From NCBI RefSeq assembly GCF_003143855.1, contig NZ_QFRK01000010.1:161193-225192 (forward strand): 64,000 nt of DNA, in the 5' to 3' direction. Below are positions 42,603 through 52,476 of the stretch, in pieces; the first letter of the stretch is position 1; each line of letters begins with the position of its first letter. The translations under genes were made by a program, and so were the position numbers. The DNA is from Streptomyces sp. NWU339 (GTDB taxonomy: Bacteria > Actinomycetota > Actinomycetes > Streptomycetales > Streptomycetaceae). The notes under the pieces were generated by a model. That model worked only from the letters and a program-made list of their open reading frames with translations, was not told the DNA's origin and ran no database searches.

Positions 42603-44005
42603 CGGTACTCCAACTCCCCTGCCGCGCGCAGGTGGTTCAGTGCGTATGAGCGCCAGGGGCGCCAGCTGTCGGGCAGATCCGGACCGGGCGGGGCCACGTC
42701 CGGGTCGCCGAGGGCACGGGTGCGGATCTCGGCGATGGTACGGGCGTCCAGGCCGGGAACGGCGCGCAGGGCGTCCGCTGCGTCGTCCCGGTCGGCGCCG
42801 GGGTCGAGGCGTACGGTGCCGTCCGCGAGGGCGGCGGTGAGCGCGCCCAGGGTGCCACCGGGTTCGGCCTCGGCGAGGACGGCCGGTTCGGGGAAGAGGT
42901 GGGTGAGGCTCCCGTAGGGGGCGTCGAGCCTCTTGCCGTACCGTTGGACCAGCCGCGCGGCCTCCTCGCGGCCCACCAGGGCCCGTACCGCGGGTTCCTC
43001 CGGGTCGGCGGTGCCCGGCGAGCGCAGTCCGGGCCGGGCGGCGACCAGCGGGGCGAGCCGCTCGTCGGCGCCGAGCCGTTCGTCCACGGCGTACGGGTCC
43101 GCGTCCAGGTCGAAGAGGCGCCGCAGCCGCTGGACGGCGGTGGTCAGGTCCCGGAGGTCAGTCAGGTGGACACGGGCGTCGAGCCAGCCGCCGGGGCGGG
43201 CGGCGGAGCCGGTGCGCGTGGTCCCGGGACGTTCGTCGACGGCGGTGACGCCGATGCCGTACGGGAGCCGCAGGGTGCGCCGGTAGGTGCGGGCACCCGG
43301 GATCCCAGTGACCTCCTCGACGCCCGGGACCGCCTCGCGTTCCAGCAGGTCGAAGACGGGACGGGGCTGGTACGGGCCGCGGTGGGCGAGCCGCACGGGG
43401 ATGCCCGCCGTGGGGGTGGCCGTACGGCGGGCGGCCCGGCCGCGGCCGGGTGCGGCGGCGCGCAGTGCGGTGGGGGTCGCGGCGTACACGGCCCGGACGG
43501 TGTCGTTGAACTGCCGCACGCTGGCGAACCCGGCGGCGAAGACGATCTCGGTGATCGGGAGCCCGGTGGTCTGCAGCAGCACGCGCGCGGTGTGCGCGCG
43601 CTGCGCGCGGGCGAGGGCGACGGGCCCGGCGCCCAGTTCGCCGGTGAGCTGGCGCTGCACCTGGCGGGCGCTGTAGCCGAGCCGGGCGGCCAGTCCGGCG
43701 ACGCCCTCGCGGTCGACCACGCCGTCGGCGATCAGCCGCATGGCCCGGCCCACCACGTCGGCGCGCACGTTCCACTCGGCGGAGCCGGGGACGGCGTCCG
43801 GACGGCACCGCCGGCAGGCCCGGAATCCGGCGCCCTGCGCGGCGGCGGCGGTCGCGAAGAACCGCACGTTGCGTCGTTTCGGTGTGACCGCGGGGCAGCT
43901 GGGACGGCAGTAGATCCCGGTCGTCCCGACGGCGAAGAAGAACGCCCCGTCGAACCGTCCGTCCCGGCTGCGCACCGCCTCGTACCTGCTGTCCTCGTCC
44001 ATCAC
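42599..44005 (-). CDS. alkA: Ada-type regulator fused to AlkA DNA-3-methyladenine glycosylase
   Basis: A 468-residue fusion. Residues about 1-75 are the Ada metal/methyl-acceptor domain (GIYCRPSCPAVTP and ACRRCRPDA give the four Cys), residues 80-180 an AraC-type HTH pair (GVAGLAARLGYSARQVQRQL, ITEIVFAAGFASVRQFNDTV), and the rest is an AlkA glycosylase with the helix-hairpin-helix and catalytic Asp region LRAVPGLDARTIAEI then ALGDPDVAPP. It should sense methylphosphotriesters, activate its own operon, and excise alkylated bases. Operon partner: ogt. Confidence 0.93.
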   Translation of the reverse strand: MMDEDSRYEAVRSRDGRFDGAFFFAVGTTGIYCRPSCPAVTPKRRNVRFFATAAAAQGAGFRACRRCRPDAVPGSAEWNVRADVVGRAMRLIADGVVDREGVAGLAARLGYSARQVQRQLTGELGAGPVALARAQRAHTARVLLQTTGLPITEIVFAAGFASVRQFNDTVRAVYAATPTALRAAAPGRGRAARRTATPTAGIPVRLAHRGPYQPRPVFDLLEREAVPGVEEVTGIPGARTYRRTLRLPYGIGVTAVDERPGTTRTGSAARPGGWLDARVHLTDLRDLTTAVQRLRRLFDLDADPYAVDERLGADERLAPLVAARPGLRSPGTADPEEPAVRALVGREEAARLVQRYGKRLDAPYGSLTHLFPEPAVLAEAEPGGTLGALTAALADGTVRLDPGADRDDAADALRAVPGLDARTIAEIRTRALGDPDVAPPGPDLPDSWRPWRSYALNHLRAAGELEYR

Positions 44006-44090
44006 ACCGTCCAGTCTCCGCCGGCCGGGGGAGTCCGGCTGGCGGAAATCGGACAGGGAGACGGGGTGCGGCGAGGAGCACGCCGACGGG

Positions 44091-45236
44091 TCAGCGCAGG
44101 CGGCCCCGCTTCGCCTCCATCGCCGCCTTGCCCACCGCCCCCCTCCGCTTCCACTCCTTGCGGATCTCCGCGCGCAGCCGCGCGTCGGTCTTGGCCACGA
44201 TGCGCTGGTTCTCCCGCAGCAGCTTGCGGTAGCTCTCGAGGCGGCGTTCCGGGAGGGCGCCCGTCTCGATGGCCTCGAGGACCGCGCACTCCGGTTCGCT
44301 CTCGTGCGCGCAGTCGTGGAAACGGCAGCCCCCGGCGAGTTCCTCGATCTCGGAGAACACCTGGCCGACGCCGCTGCCGGCGTCCCAGAGCCCGACGCCC
44401 CGCAGGCCCGGGGTGTCGATGAGGACTCCTCCGCCGGGCAGGGCGAGCAGGTTGCGGGTGGTGGTGGTGTGGCGGCCCTTGCCGTCGACCTCCCGGGCCG
44501 CCTGGACGTCCATCACGTCCTCGCCGAGGAGCACGTTGGCGAGGGTGGACTTGCCCGCGCCCGACACGCCGATCAGTACCGACGTACCGCCGGAGACGAC
44601 CGCGGCCAGGACGTCCAGCCCTTCACCGTCCTGCGCGCTGACGGCGAGCACCGGGACGCCGGGCGCGGCGGTCTCCACGTCCTGGACCAGATGGGCCCGG
44701 GTCACCGCGTCCGGCACCAGGTCGGCCTTGGTGAGCACGACCACCGGCTGCGCCCCGGACTCCCAGGCGAGGGCGAGGAACCGTTCGATCCGCGCCAGGT
44801 CCAGCTCGCCGGCGAGCGAGACGGCGATGACGGCGTGGTCGACGTTGGCGGCGAGGATCTGTCCCTCGGACCGCTCGGAGGAGCTGGAGCGCACGAAGGC
44901 GGTGCGCCGCGGCAGGTACGCCCGTACGTAGCGCGGGATGCCGCCCTCCGGTTCGACGGCGACCCAGTCCCCGGTGCACACGACCCGCAGGGGGTCGCGC
45001 GGGGTGACGAACGCGGTGTCGGCCCGTACGGTCCCGTCTGCGGTGGCCACGTCGCACTGCCCGCGGTCGACCCGCACCACGCGTCCGGCCAGCAGCCCTT
45101 CGGCCTCGTACGGGGCGAACGCGTCGGCCCACGTCCCGTCCCAGCCGTAGGCGGCCAGCACGGAGGACTTCGACGCGGAGAGGGAGACGGAAGAGCTGGA
45201 GGAAGTGGAGGAGGTGAAGGAAGAGGTGGAACTCAA
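44091..45236 (-). CDS. rsgA: Ribosome small-subunit-dependent GTPase
   Basis: A circularly permuted GTPase acting in 30S maturation. Order: OB-fold (residues about 45-110), G4 TKAD, G5 region VSAQDGEGLD, G1 IGVSGAGKSTL, G3 DTPGLRG, then the zinc knuckle CRFHDCAHESEPEC. The start is doubtful: TTG at 45236 has GAAGGG seven bases upstream and gives 381 residues with a Ser/Thr-rich leader, while a GTG about 25 codons later would start right before the OB-fold (LAAYGWD). A tiny open frame lies 66 bases upstream. Confidence 0.88.
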   Translation of the reverse strand: MSSTSSFTSSTSSSSSVSLSASKSSVLAAYGWDGTWADAFAPYEAEGLLAGRVVRVDRGQCDVATADGTVRADTAFVTPRDPLRVVCTGDWVAVEPEGGIPRYVRAYLPRRTAFVRSSSSERSEGQILAANVDHAVIAVSLAGELDLARIERFLALAWESGAQPVVVLTKADLVPDAVTRAHLVQDVETAAPGVPVLAVSAQDGEGLDVLAAVVSGGTSVLIGVSGAGKSTLANVLLGEDVMDVQAAREVDGKGRHTTTTRNLLALPGGGVLIDTPGLRGVGLWDAGSGVGQVFSEIEELAGGCRFHDCAHESEPECAVLEAIETGALPERRLESYRKLLRENQRIVAKTDARLRAEIRKEWKRRGAVGKAAMEAKRGRLR

Positions 45237-45301
45237 GGGGTGACCCTTCGCGAGGGTGGCCCCGGCGGCCGCGCGAAGACGCGCGGAACGGAAAGGTGAG
45301 G

Positions 45302-45373
45302 TCAGCCGGTGGCCACGGAGATGAAACGGATGGATTCCTGGATGCGGGCAGCGCCCGTCACGAAGACAGCCAT
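45302..45373 (-). CDS. Possible 23-residue leader peptide upstream of rsgA
   Basis: ATG at 45373 with GGGAGG seven bases upstream, TGA at 45302. The peptide begins MAVFVTGAARIQESI and is not otherwise recognised. Good ribosome-binding site and position 65 bases before the rsgA start suggest translational control or a small protein. Confidence 0.4.
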   Translation of the reverse strand: MAVFVTGAARIQESIRFISVATG

Positions 45374-45532
45374 CGGTCACACCTCCCATCCCTCGCTCGA
45401 TCCGGCGGCAGCGGACCACGGCGCATGCGCGCGCCGCTCGTGTGCTGCGGCCCTCACTGTAGGAGACCGCCGACCCGGGCGCCACCGATTTGACGGGCGC
45501 CCCGGATGCCCAGGGCTTCGGGCCGGGGCGCG

Positions 45533-47056
45533 TCACACGGTCGTGCAGGAGTGGCCGTTGAGGGTGACGTCGGAGGGCGGGGAGTTCGTGCCGTTCCAGG
45601 AGGCGATGAAGCCGAAGGCGAGCCTCCCGCCGGCGGGGACGGTCTTGTTGTAGTCGGTGGCGGTGGCGGTGACGCGGGACCCGTTCTGGCTGACGTCGGC
45701 GTCCCACATCTGGGTGACGCGCTGGCCGTCCTCGAAGGTGAAGGCCACGCGCCAGGAGCCGAGAGGCTCCGTCGTGGTGACGGTGACGGTGGCCTGGAAG
45801 CCGGCAGGCCACTGGTTGACCAGGTCGTACGCGGCGTGGCAGACGGCCGACCTACTGGGCGCGGTGGTCCGGGGCGCGGTGGTTCGGGGTTCGGCGGTTC
45901 GGGGTTCGGCGGTGGCGGTGGTGCTGCCCTGGGGCTCGGGGTCGGGGTCGGGTTTCGCCGGGTCCGGGGCGCCTTCGGAGGGCGGCTGGGAAGTGCCGGA
46001 GGGGGCAGGGCCGGAGGCGGTGACGGAGGCGGAGGGAGCCGGCGCCGCGGGCGGGTACGGGCCCGGGTCGGCCACCGGTCCGGGGTCGGCGCCGGTACGG
46101 ATCGCGCTGTCGGCCTCCGTGCCGCCGAACGGCATCAGGGAGACGGCGAGGGCGAGGGCGGACACCAGGACGGCGGCGGCCAGCAGCCCGTTGCGGGTGG
46201 CGCGTGCCCGGCCGGTTCCGTCGGCCGGGTCGCCGCCCGCTCCGGGGCCGTCGGGGCGGCCGGGGCCGAGCCGCGCCTCGGCCGCGCGGCGGCGGCGCTC
46301 CAGATAGGCCAGGCCGCCCCAGCCGACGACCCCGCCGGCGAGGGCGGCGGGCAGCCCGCCGTCGTGCAGCCGAAGACAGGCCGCGGCCTCGGCACACCGC
46401 ACGCAGGTGGCGAGGTGTTTGGAGAGGTCTTCGGGGGTGTCGGCGGCGGGCGAACGGGTGACGGCGTCCAGCAGCCGGGCGTAGCTGCGGCACTCCGCGT
46501 CCATCGGGGAGTCGAGGTGGTTGCGGTGGCACCGGTCCCGGAAGAAGCCGCGGACCTGGGCGAGTTCGTCGGCGGCGGTGTCAGGGTCGAGGCCCAGCCG
46601 ACGGGCCACCAGGGGCAGCGGGAGGGACTCCGCCTCGGCCAGCCACAGCAGTTCGGCGTCGGCCTGTTGCAGATCGCGCAGCCCGCGCAGGGCGACCGGG
46701 CGCGACAGCGGCGGGCCGGTGAAGCGGGCGGCGTTCTCGGAGTGGAGCCACAGCCGCAGGTCGGGATCGAGCCGGTGTCCCTGTCCGCTCTCCTCCCAGG
46801 CCGCCGCGGTGGTGCGAACGGCGGTCAGCAGCAGGGGTATTCGGGGCAGCCTGGACGAGCGGCGGCCGGCCGCGCGTACGGTGGTCGCCTCCGCTTCGCG
46901 CACCTCGCGTATGCCCTGGGCGAACGCCTCGCGCGCCAGTTGCGCGGCGGCGGTGGAGCCGGCCGTGCACAGGTCGGCGTAGGAGAGCACCGCGTCCCAG
47001 CACTCGGAGAACAGTGCCGCCTCGGTGGCGTCCTGGGGGGCCGGCAGGTCGGGCAT
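45533..47056 (-). CDS. Sigma-factor-like / zinc-finger membrane protein with C-terminal CBM2 domain
   Basis: A 507-residue multidomain protein. Residues about 1-190 form a helical region like a sigma factor (LFSECWDAVLSYADLCTAGS, QADAELLWLAEAESL, VARRLGLDPDTAADELAQVR). A zf-HC2-type zinc finger follows (HLATCVRCAEAAACL). A membrane helix (LLAAAVLVSALALAVSLM) near residue 305 leads to a Pro/Thr linker and a cellulose-binding-type domain (residues about 400-507) with AVCHAAYDLVNQWPAGFQ, GSWRVAFTFEDGQRV, FGFIASWNGTNSPPSDVTLN and final C. The topology puts regulatory parts inside and a polysaccharide-binding module outside. AGGAG precedes the ATG at 47056. Target unknown. Confidence 0.8.
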   Translation of the reverse strand: MPDLPAPQDATEAALFSECWDAVLSYADLCTAGSTAAAQLAREAFAQGIREVREAEATTVRAAGRRSSRLPRIPLLLTAVRTTAAAWEESGQGHRLDPDLRLWLHSENAARFTGPPLSRPVALRGLRDLQQADAELLWLAEAESLPLPLVARRLGLDPDTAADELAQVRGFFRDRCHRNHLDSPMDAECRSYARLLDAVTRSPAADTPEDLSKHLATCVRCAEAAACLRLHDGGLPAALAGGVVGWGGLAYLERRRRAAEARLGPGRPDGPGAGGDPADGTGRARATRNGLLAAAVLVSALALAVSLMPFGGTEADSAIRTGADPGPVADPGPYPPAAPAPSASVTASGPAPSGTSQPPSEGAPDPAKPDPDPEPQGSTTATAEPRTAEPRTTAPRTTAPSRSAVCHAAYDLVNQWPAGFQATVTVTTTEPLGSWRVAFTFEDGQRVTQMWDADVSQNGSRVTATATDYNKTVPAGGRLAFGFIASWNGTNSPPSDVTLNGHSCTTV

Positions 47057-47236
47057 AAGTCTCCTGCATCCACGAAAGAGGTCAACTCGTGACGTCGACA
47101 AAGCAGTTGGGGAAAACCGCGGGGGCGATGGACGAGCTTTTCACGCTGTCGACACAACTGACAAGCGCTGTCTCCACTTCGCACGCCACGGCGCCCACGC
47201 GCGCCCGCGCACGCCCCCCGGGCACCATACGCAAGA

Positions 47237-47265
47237 AGGGCCGGAACCGTCCCGGTTCCGGCCCT
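47237..47265. terminator. 13-bp hairpin terminator
   Basis: AGGGCCGGAACCG (47237-47249) pairs perfectly with CGGTTCCGGCCCT (47253-47265). It lies just past the 3' end of the radical SAM gene on the minus strand. Confidence 0.8.
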
Positions 47266-47305
47266 CTCGGCCTTGCTCAAGGGCCCTCGAGGGGCCAGGG
47301 AGTTC

Positions 47306-48631
47306 TTACGCCCCGACGGTCTTCTGCTCCGGGAGGCTGTCCATGAAGGAGCTCACGGAGAACACCGCACGGCCGGGTCCGGGCGGGCCGTAGCCGGGGG
47401 GCGAGGCCAGACCGAACTCGTCCATCGTGGCGCGGTACGCCTCGAGCAGCCGGATGTGGTACTCCAGCGGCGCCCCCTGCGGGTTGGCCTTGCCGAGCGG
47501 GGTCGTCGGCTCGGGGCACCAGGTGGTGAAGCGGGGCGTGATGCCGTGCGACATGAAGAAGCGCAGGCCCTCGGTGGTCGAGGCGATGGCCTCGTCGACG
47601 GTGGTGAAGCCGAACGGCTCGGACATCTCCACGCCCGCCACGAAGTTGGGAATGACGTTGCGCGCGCCGAAGACGTCCGCGGAGTCCAGGATGCGCCTGT
47701 GCCACTCGTCGCGGCCGACGTAGCGCTCCTTGCCCGGGCAGTACAGCTCGAACAGACGGCGGTCCCACACCTCGTAGTTGGGGTGGTAGATCTGCACGCC
47801 GTAGTCCTTGAAGCGCTGCACGTCGTCCTTGGGCAGCGCCTGGGCGACGACCTTGCCGATCCAGCGGCCGGGGAAGCGCTCCTCGATGGCCTTGGCGTAG
47901 TGCCCGTAGAAGTCGGCCTCGTCACGGCCGGCGACCGTCTTGGTGATCGCGCCGCCGGTGAGGGTGTAGGCGGTGGACGCCTTCGCCGTGTCGTACCGGT
48001 CGATGATCTCCAGGGCCTCGAGGACCTCCTCGACGTCCTTGACCCCGGTGTAGGGACGGCCGGCCGCCTTGTGCTGGCGCCAGTTGTGGTTGATGTCGCA
48101 GTACTGGCACTCCTCCTTGGCACCGAAGTACTGGCAGACCCGGAAGACGGTCAGGTAGATCAGGTAGCCCCACTGGATGGTCGGGGCCACCTCCATGACG
48201 GACTTCCCGTTGGCGAGGGTGTGCCGGTAGTACTCGGGCATCGGCGGCACGCCGACGTCGGCGATGCGCTTCCCGTCGAGGTAGAGGCCGAGCACGCCGT
48301 CCTCGTTCGCGGCTACCCGGTACGGGGAGGCCGGGTTCACCCGGACGGAGACGACCGTCCGGCGCAGGTCGTAGGGGCCGCCGGTGAGGATGATCTCCTC
48401 GGGCGGGCGCCGCAGCGCGGCCTCGCCCAGCTCGGGCAGCGTGCCGTGGTCGAAGGAGAAGATGAAGTACGACTTCGGTTTGACCTCGCCGTTCTCGTTG
48501 TCGCTCAGCGCGGACGAGTCGAAGGCGACACCGCCCCGGAGCAGGTCCTCCTTGAAGACGGCCTCGCGCGGCACATGCGGGAACCGCTCCATAAGATCCT
48601 CGACCAGCGCGGTACGGCTGCCGCTGCCCAT
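47306..48631 (-). CDS. Radical SAM-family protein
   Basis: A 441-residue radical SAM-like protein. The Cys cluster candidate near residue 165 is CQYFGAKEECQYC, that is C-x8-C-x2-C, not the usual C-x3-C-x2-C. Further marks are AYTLTGGAIT (the GGE-like strand) and the end of the barrel near NFVAGVEMSEPFGF. The N-terminal 150 residues are unusual and contain a beta-rich domain (YFIFSFDHGTLPELG). ATG with GGAAGGAGA upstream. Divergent from the alditol oxidase gene across a 186-base gap that carries a tandem 20-bp repeat. Substrate unknown. Confidence 0.8.
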   Translation of the reverse strand: MGSGSRTALVEDLMERFPHVPREAVFKEDLLRGGVAFDSSALSDNENGEVKPKSYFIFSFDHGTLPELGEAALRRPPEEIILTGGPYDLRRTVVSVRVNPASPYRVAANEDGVLGLYLDGKRIADVGVPPMPEYYRHTLANGKSVMEVAPTIQWGYLIYLTVFRVCQYFGAKEECQYCDINHNWRQHKAAGRPYTGVKDVEEVLEALEIIDRYDTAKASTAYTLTGGAITKTVAGRDEADFYGHYAKAIEERFPGRWIGKVVAQALPKDDVQRFKDYGVQIYHPNYEVWDRRLFELYCPGKERYVGRDEWHRRILDSADVFGARNVIPNFVAGVEMSEPFGFTTVDEAIASTTEGLRFFMSHGITPRFTTWCPEPTTPLGKANPQGAPLEYHIRLLEAYRATMDEFGLASPPGYGPPGPGRAVFSVSSFMDSLPEQKTVGA

Positions 48632-48644
48632 CCCGTGTCTCCTT

Positions 48645-48684
48645 CCGGCTCGGACGTACGACTCCCGGCTCGGACGTACGACTC
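48645..48684. repeat. Tandem 20-bp direct repeat in the divergent promoter
   Basis: CCGGCTCGGACGTACGACTC occurs twice, back to back (48645-48664, 48665-48684), with no mismatch, just upstream of the radical SAM start and overlapping its ribosome-binding region. It could be a regulator site or a recent duplication. Each unit holds the palindrome CGTACG. Confidence 0.85.
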
Positions 48685-48775
48685 CTCACGGTATGCCCCC
48701 GGCCCCCTCGGGTGTGCAACCGGGTCCGGCGAACGGACCGGCGGCCCCCGGCATCGGGGCCGGTCGGCGCGGTGA

Positions 48776-50074
<1,299 letters not shown>

Positions 50075-50268
50075 CTGCTCCCCTTCCTGGCGAACTGGCC
50101 CCGGGAGAAGCGGAGATGAGGCCGGAATGGGGTCGTATGTGCCACGGTCACGCATCGGACGGCGGTGCCGGGTGTGAGACGGCGAAAACAGCGGTACGGA
50201 CGTTGAGTCGGAGCCTTTTTTCTAAGATGGCGTGATCGCGGACGTCATGTGCCGCCCAACGGGAGGGG
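50075..50268 (+). other. Gap between aldO and toroid gene
   Basis: About 190 bases without a supported gene; it should hold the promoter for the toroid-cupin pair. A TAAGAT hexamer after a T-run near 50218-50230 could be part of it, but no proper -35 spacing was found. Confidence 0.3.
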
Positions 50269-51696
50269 ATGAAGCGCGCCTTGTCCCCACAGCAGCTCGG
50301 CCGCGGCCCCTTGCCCCCCACCCGTCCGGACGACCGCGCCCCCGCCGGAGGGGACGACGCGGCCTCCCGGCCGACCCGTTTCGTGGGCTGGCTGGGCGGG
50401 TTCGGCTGCGCGGCCGCCGGATACGCCGTGTTCCAGTTCCTCTTCGAGGTGCTGCCCGACTCCGTCGCCGGGGAGGCCGCGAAGTACCTGGTCGCGTCGG
50501 TGAGCGGACTCGGCACCGCGCTCGCCGCCTGGCTCGCCGCGGCCCTGGTACGGGCCCGCGCCACGGCTCCGGACCAGCGGCCCCCGCCGCCTCCCGCGCC
50601 CACCGCCGGCCCGGTGCCCGGCCCGCTCCCGCGCCTGTTCGCGGCCACCCACGACACCCTCGTCGACGAGGTGTCCGCCGTCGACGATCCGGAGCGCGGG
50701 CGGCTCGTCGGCTGGTCGCACTCCCTGGGCGAGAGCACCCCGTCCCGCCCCACCTCGGTCGGTACGGCGTACGGGCTGCAGATCATGCTCGACCTGGGCA
50801 TGCCCGACGGGCGCCTCACGCCGGGCGAACTGGCCGACACGCTGTGGCGGCTGCGGCTGCCCGACGGCGGCTGGTCGGCCCGGTCGCAGGGCGCGCGGGC
50901 CCGTCCCGAAGTCACCGCGCTGGTGCTGGGCGCCCTGGCCCGCGCGGGCTCGACCCGGGGCGGGCAGCTCGCGCGGGAGGTGGACCTCTGCACGGCGGCC
51001 TTCACCCGTGAGGCCGACCGGGCCGGCCGCGAGTCGACGCACGTGATGACGACGGTGCTGCGCGGGCTGCTGCGCGCCGCGCCCGACTGCGACGCCCTGC
51101 CGGTGCTGCGGGAGGCACTCGTCGACGGGTCGATCAGCGATCCGGGCCGGGACCATCTGCGCTGCTGGGGCTACCGGATCGACCCTCCGTACGGGCCGCC
51201 GTCCCCGGTGCACACCGCGCAGGCGGTGCTCGCCCTCGACCGCGCGGCCCGTGTCCTGGGCGAGAGCGCGGCGGTGCGGGCCGCCCGTGAGGACGGGGTG
51301 CGCTGGCTGCTGTCCTGCCCCGACGCGCCGCACCACGCCTGCCTGGACCTGGAGTACCGGCGCGAGGAGGTACGGCGCCCGCGCCCCGACGACCCCGCAC
51401 ACCACGAGGTGCTGAACGTACGGCACTTCACCGCGTCCTGGATCGTGCGCGCCCTGCTGTCCCCGGGCGCGCTGGAGGTGGCCCGGCAGGACGGCCTGGA
51501 GGACACCTGGCGGGAGCTGCTGGACGGCGCGGCGGCGTCGGTGCGGGCAGGGCAGCAGGACGGCATCTGGTCCTGGGAACGGGGCGACAGCACGGAACTG
51601 CGGCGCCCGATGTGGATGACGTACCAGGGTGTGACGGCGCTGCGCGCCCACGCGGTGTGGACCTATCGGCCCGACGAGACGGCGCCCGCGCGGTGA
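50269..51696 (+). CDS. Membrane-anchored terpenoid-cyclase-like (alpha/alpha toroid) protein
   Basis: A 475-residue protein. Two membrane helices open it (FVGWLGGFGCAAAGYAVFQF and AKYLVASVSGLGTALAAWLA), then a Pro-rich linker and an alpha/alpha-toroid like the squalene-cyclase/prenyltransferase repeats: residues from about 160 include LPDGGW (DGGW repeat), SPVHTAQAVLALDRAARVLG, and DGIWSWERGDSTELRRPMWM. The DXDD acid of true class II cyclases is not seen, so this may be a non-catalytic binding toroid. The start ATG has GGAGGGG close. Followed after 30 bases by a cupin-like protein. A conserved pair whose role is unknown. Confidence 0.7.
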   Translation: MKRALSPQQLGRGPLPPTRPDDRAPAGGDDAASRPTRFVGWLGGFGCAAAGYAVFQFLFEVLPDSVAGEAAKYLVASVSGLGTALAAWLAAALVRARATAPDQRPPPPPAPTAGPVPGPLPRLFAATHDTLVDEVSAVDDPERGRLVGWSHSLGESTPSRPTSVGTAYGLQIMLDLGMPDGRLTPGELADTLWRLRLPDGGWSARSQGARARPEVTALVLGALARAGSTRGGQLAREVDLCTAAFTREADRAGRESTHVMTTVLRGLLRAAPDCDALPVLREALVDGSISDPGRDHLRCWGYRIDPPYGPPSPVHTAQAVLALDRAARVLGESAAVRAAREDGVRWLLSCPDAPHHACLDLEYRREEVRRPRPDDPAHHEVLNVRHFTASWIVRALLSPGALEVARQDGLEDTWRELLDGAAASVRAGQQDGIWSWERGDSTELRRPMWMTYQGVTALRAHAVWTYRPDETAPAR

Positions 51697-51726
51697 GCGG
51701 GAGCCGGAGGACGGAGGACGGAGCGC

Positions 51727-52476
51727 ATGGGCGGTCAGCGGGTTCCGGCGGCACGGCGACTGCTGGCGAGGCCCCTGGACGGCACGTTGCCCGAACAGGA
51801 CCAGGTGGCCGCGGCTCATGCGGTCGTCGCCGAACTCGGGGCTCCGGAAGTCCTGTTGGAGCTGGTCACCGAACTCGCCTCCGGAGCGGGTGATCCGGAG
51901 GCCTGCGCCAGGCTGTCGTACCGGCACGTCCTCGGTTTCGACAAACTGCTGCTGGTCGACGCGGGCCCGCTGCACATGCTGCGCGCACACGTGTGGCACG
52001 CGGGCGCGGACGGCACCGGCCGGGAGGACATCCACAACCACCGCTCGGCGCTGGCCTCCCATGTCGTACGAGGGCGCCTGTGCACGGAGCTGTACGAGGA
52101 GATGCCCGAGACGGGGCCCGGGGCGCGGGACGGCGCCGGGATCAGGACGACCCGGTTCGAGGAGTCGCTGGCCGAGGGGTCGGCCGACTGGCTGCTGGCA
52201 CCGGCGGGTCCGGCGCGGCTGCGCCTGACACATCTGGGCCGGTACGCGGCGGGCAGCACATACGCCCTGCCGGCGCACACCCTGCACCGCGCCTGGTGCG
52301 ACACGGACGCGCCGACGGTGACGCTGTTCCTGGAGACGGGCGGGCGACGACGGCGGCACACCGACGTGTTCACGGCGGCGGACCCGCATCCGGCGGCGAT
52401 GCCGAAGGTGCCGCTGAACGTGCCGGCCTACCTGGACGCGCTGGGCGCGCTGGCGGAGCTGCTCAGGAGTCCGTGA
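51727..52476 (+). CDS. Cupin-like protein
   Basis: A 249-residue protein whose centre reads like a cupin metal site: the HNHRSALASHVVRGRL segment (His-x-His) and, later, LPAHTLHRAWCDTDAPTVTL with another His. Its first 60 residues are helical. I do not recognise a specific family; it could sense or bind a small ligand. Its ATG has GGAGGACGGAGGACGGAG repeats upstream. It is transcribed with the toroid gene 30 bases before it. Its 3' end overlaps the converging NUDIX gene by 14 bases. Confidence 0.6.
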   Translation: MGGQRVPAARRLLARPLDGTLPEQDQVAAAHAVVAELGAPEVLLELVTELASGAGDPEACARLSYRHVLGFDKLLLVDAGPLHMLRAHVWHAGADGTGREDIHNHRSALASHVVRGRLCTELYEEMPETGPGARDGAGIRTTRFEESLAEGSADWLLAPAGPARLRLTHLGRYAAGSTYALPAHTLHRAWCDTDAPTVTLFLETGGRRRRHTDVFTAADPHPAAMPKVPLNVPAYLDALGALAELLRSP

